A stretch of DNA of 5,889 nt from NCBI GenBank assembly GCA_947057405.1, contig CAMSEJ010000165.1, positions 1-5,889 on the forward strand. Direction: 5' to 3'. The notes beneath the pieces are model-generated. The model did no database searches, was not told the DNA's origin, and saw only the letters and a program-made list of their open reading frames with translations. The stretch comes from an uncultured Roseburia sp. (GTDB taxonomy: Bacteria > Bacillota > Clostridia > Lachnospirales > Lachnospiraceae). Each line of letters begins with the position of its first letter. Position 1 is the stretch's first letter. Shown here piece by piece: positions 5,768 through 5,889 of the stretch. The position numbers and the translations under genes are program-made.

Positions 5768-5889
5768 CTGCGCAGTGCTGTCTGTGAATGTACAATCCTG
5801 CCGAAAATATGGCATGTTGTCAGAGTATGAATTTCTTCCTGAAATATAAAAGGCCATGGATCCCATCAAGAGACCCACAGCCCTATGAA
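5768..5889. other. Unassigned contig end after the PIN fragment
   Basis: No recognisable gene is visible in these 122 bases. A 10-bp perfect palindrome, ACTGCGCAGT (5767-5776), sits where PIN similarity stops. Short open stretches exist on both strands: plus strand from ATG 5788 to the edge, and a minus-strand frame from the edge to a stop at 5756-5758. Neither has a ribosome binding site or a motif that I know. No adapter sequence is seen at this end. Confidence 0.5.

Noticed and set aside
5756..5866. 36-codon minus-strand frame from 5866, open to the contig edge
   Set aside because: There is no recognisable motif and no ribosome binding site. It overlaps the end of the PIN frame, and it is too short to separate from chance.
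5486..5889. A complete toxin-antitoxin system at the right end
   Set aside because: The PIN frame is truncated and no antitoxin-like DNA-binding frame lies before or after it in the window.

Overview
The window looks like one end of a metagenomic or draft contig from an anaerobic Gram-positive gut bacterium of the Clostridia, most likely Lachnospiraceae-like. The basis is indirect: an Lsa-type ABC-F protein, a long secreted glycosidase with BIG2 and BspA-type leucine-rich repeats, strong AGGGAG-type ribosome binding, and moderate GC (about 57% in a 60-base sample of the large gene). The species cannot be named from this.

Layout. Positions 5-38 match an Illumina TruSeq index-side adapter exactly, so they are not biological, and the contig is trustworthy only from about 39. 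From there to 804 runs the C-terminal half of an Lsa-type ABC-F ATPase, a ribosome-protection family. A 154-base gap follows. It holds a promoter (TTGACA, 18-base spacer, extended -10), a strong 17-bp intrinsic terminator hairpin with a T7 tract, and a ribosome binding site directly upstream of the next gene. Because the terminator lies between that promoter and the start codon, the gap looks like an attenuator-type leader.

Positions 959-5431 encode one 1490-residue secreted protein. It has a signal peptide, an (alpha/alpha)6-barrel glycosidase domain of the MGH1-like/GH63-like type with both candidate catalytic acids present, then a chain of beta-rich accessory modules: FN3-like, bacterial Ig-like, a galactose-binding-like sandwich, an InlB-B-like repeat and BIG2. 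It ends in 24-residue BspA-type leucine-rich repeats. It probably binds and cuts an extracellular glycan; the substrate cannot be read from the sequence. Codon use changes within the repeat tail, which hints that the tail was exchanged.

After 5431 the composition drops sharply (about 28-35% GC in two 60-base samples). A perfect 13-bp hairpin, with its U-tract on the minus strand, overlaps the possible start codons of a truncated PIN-domain (VapC-like) gene. That gene lacks its last third, and the final 122 bases hold nothing I recognise. This right end looks like a degraded accessory junction.

The genes do not form an obvious pathway. The ABC-F gene and the glycosidase are co-directional but separated by a terminator, and the PIN fragment seems unrelated to both. 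I found no convincing undescribed multi-gene system. The items most worth checking are the leader in front of the glycosidase, the glycosidase's domain chain, and the broken right end.
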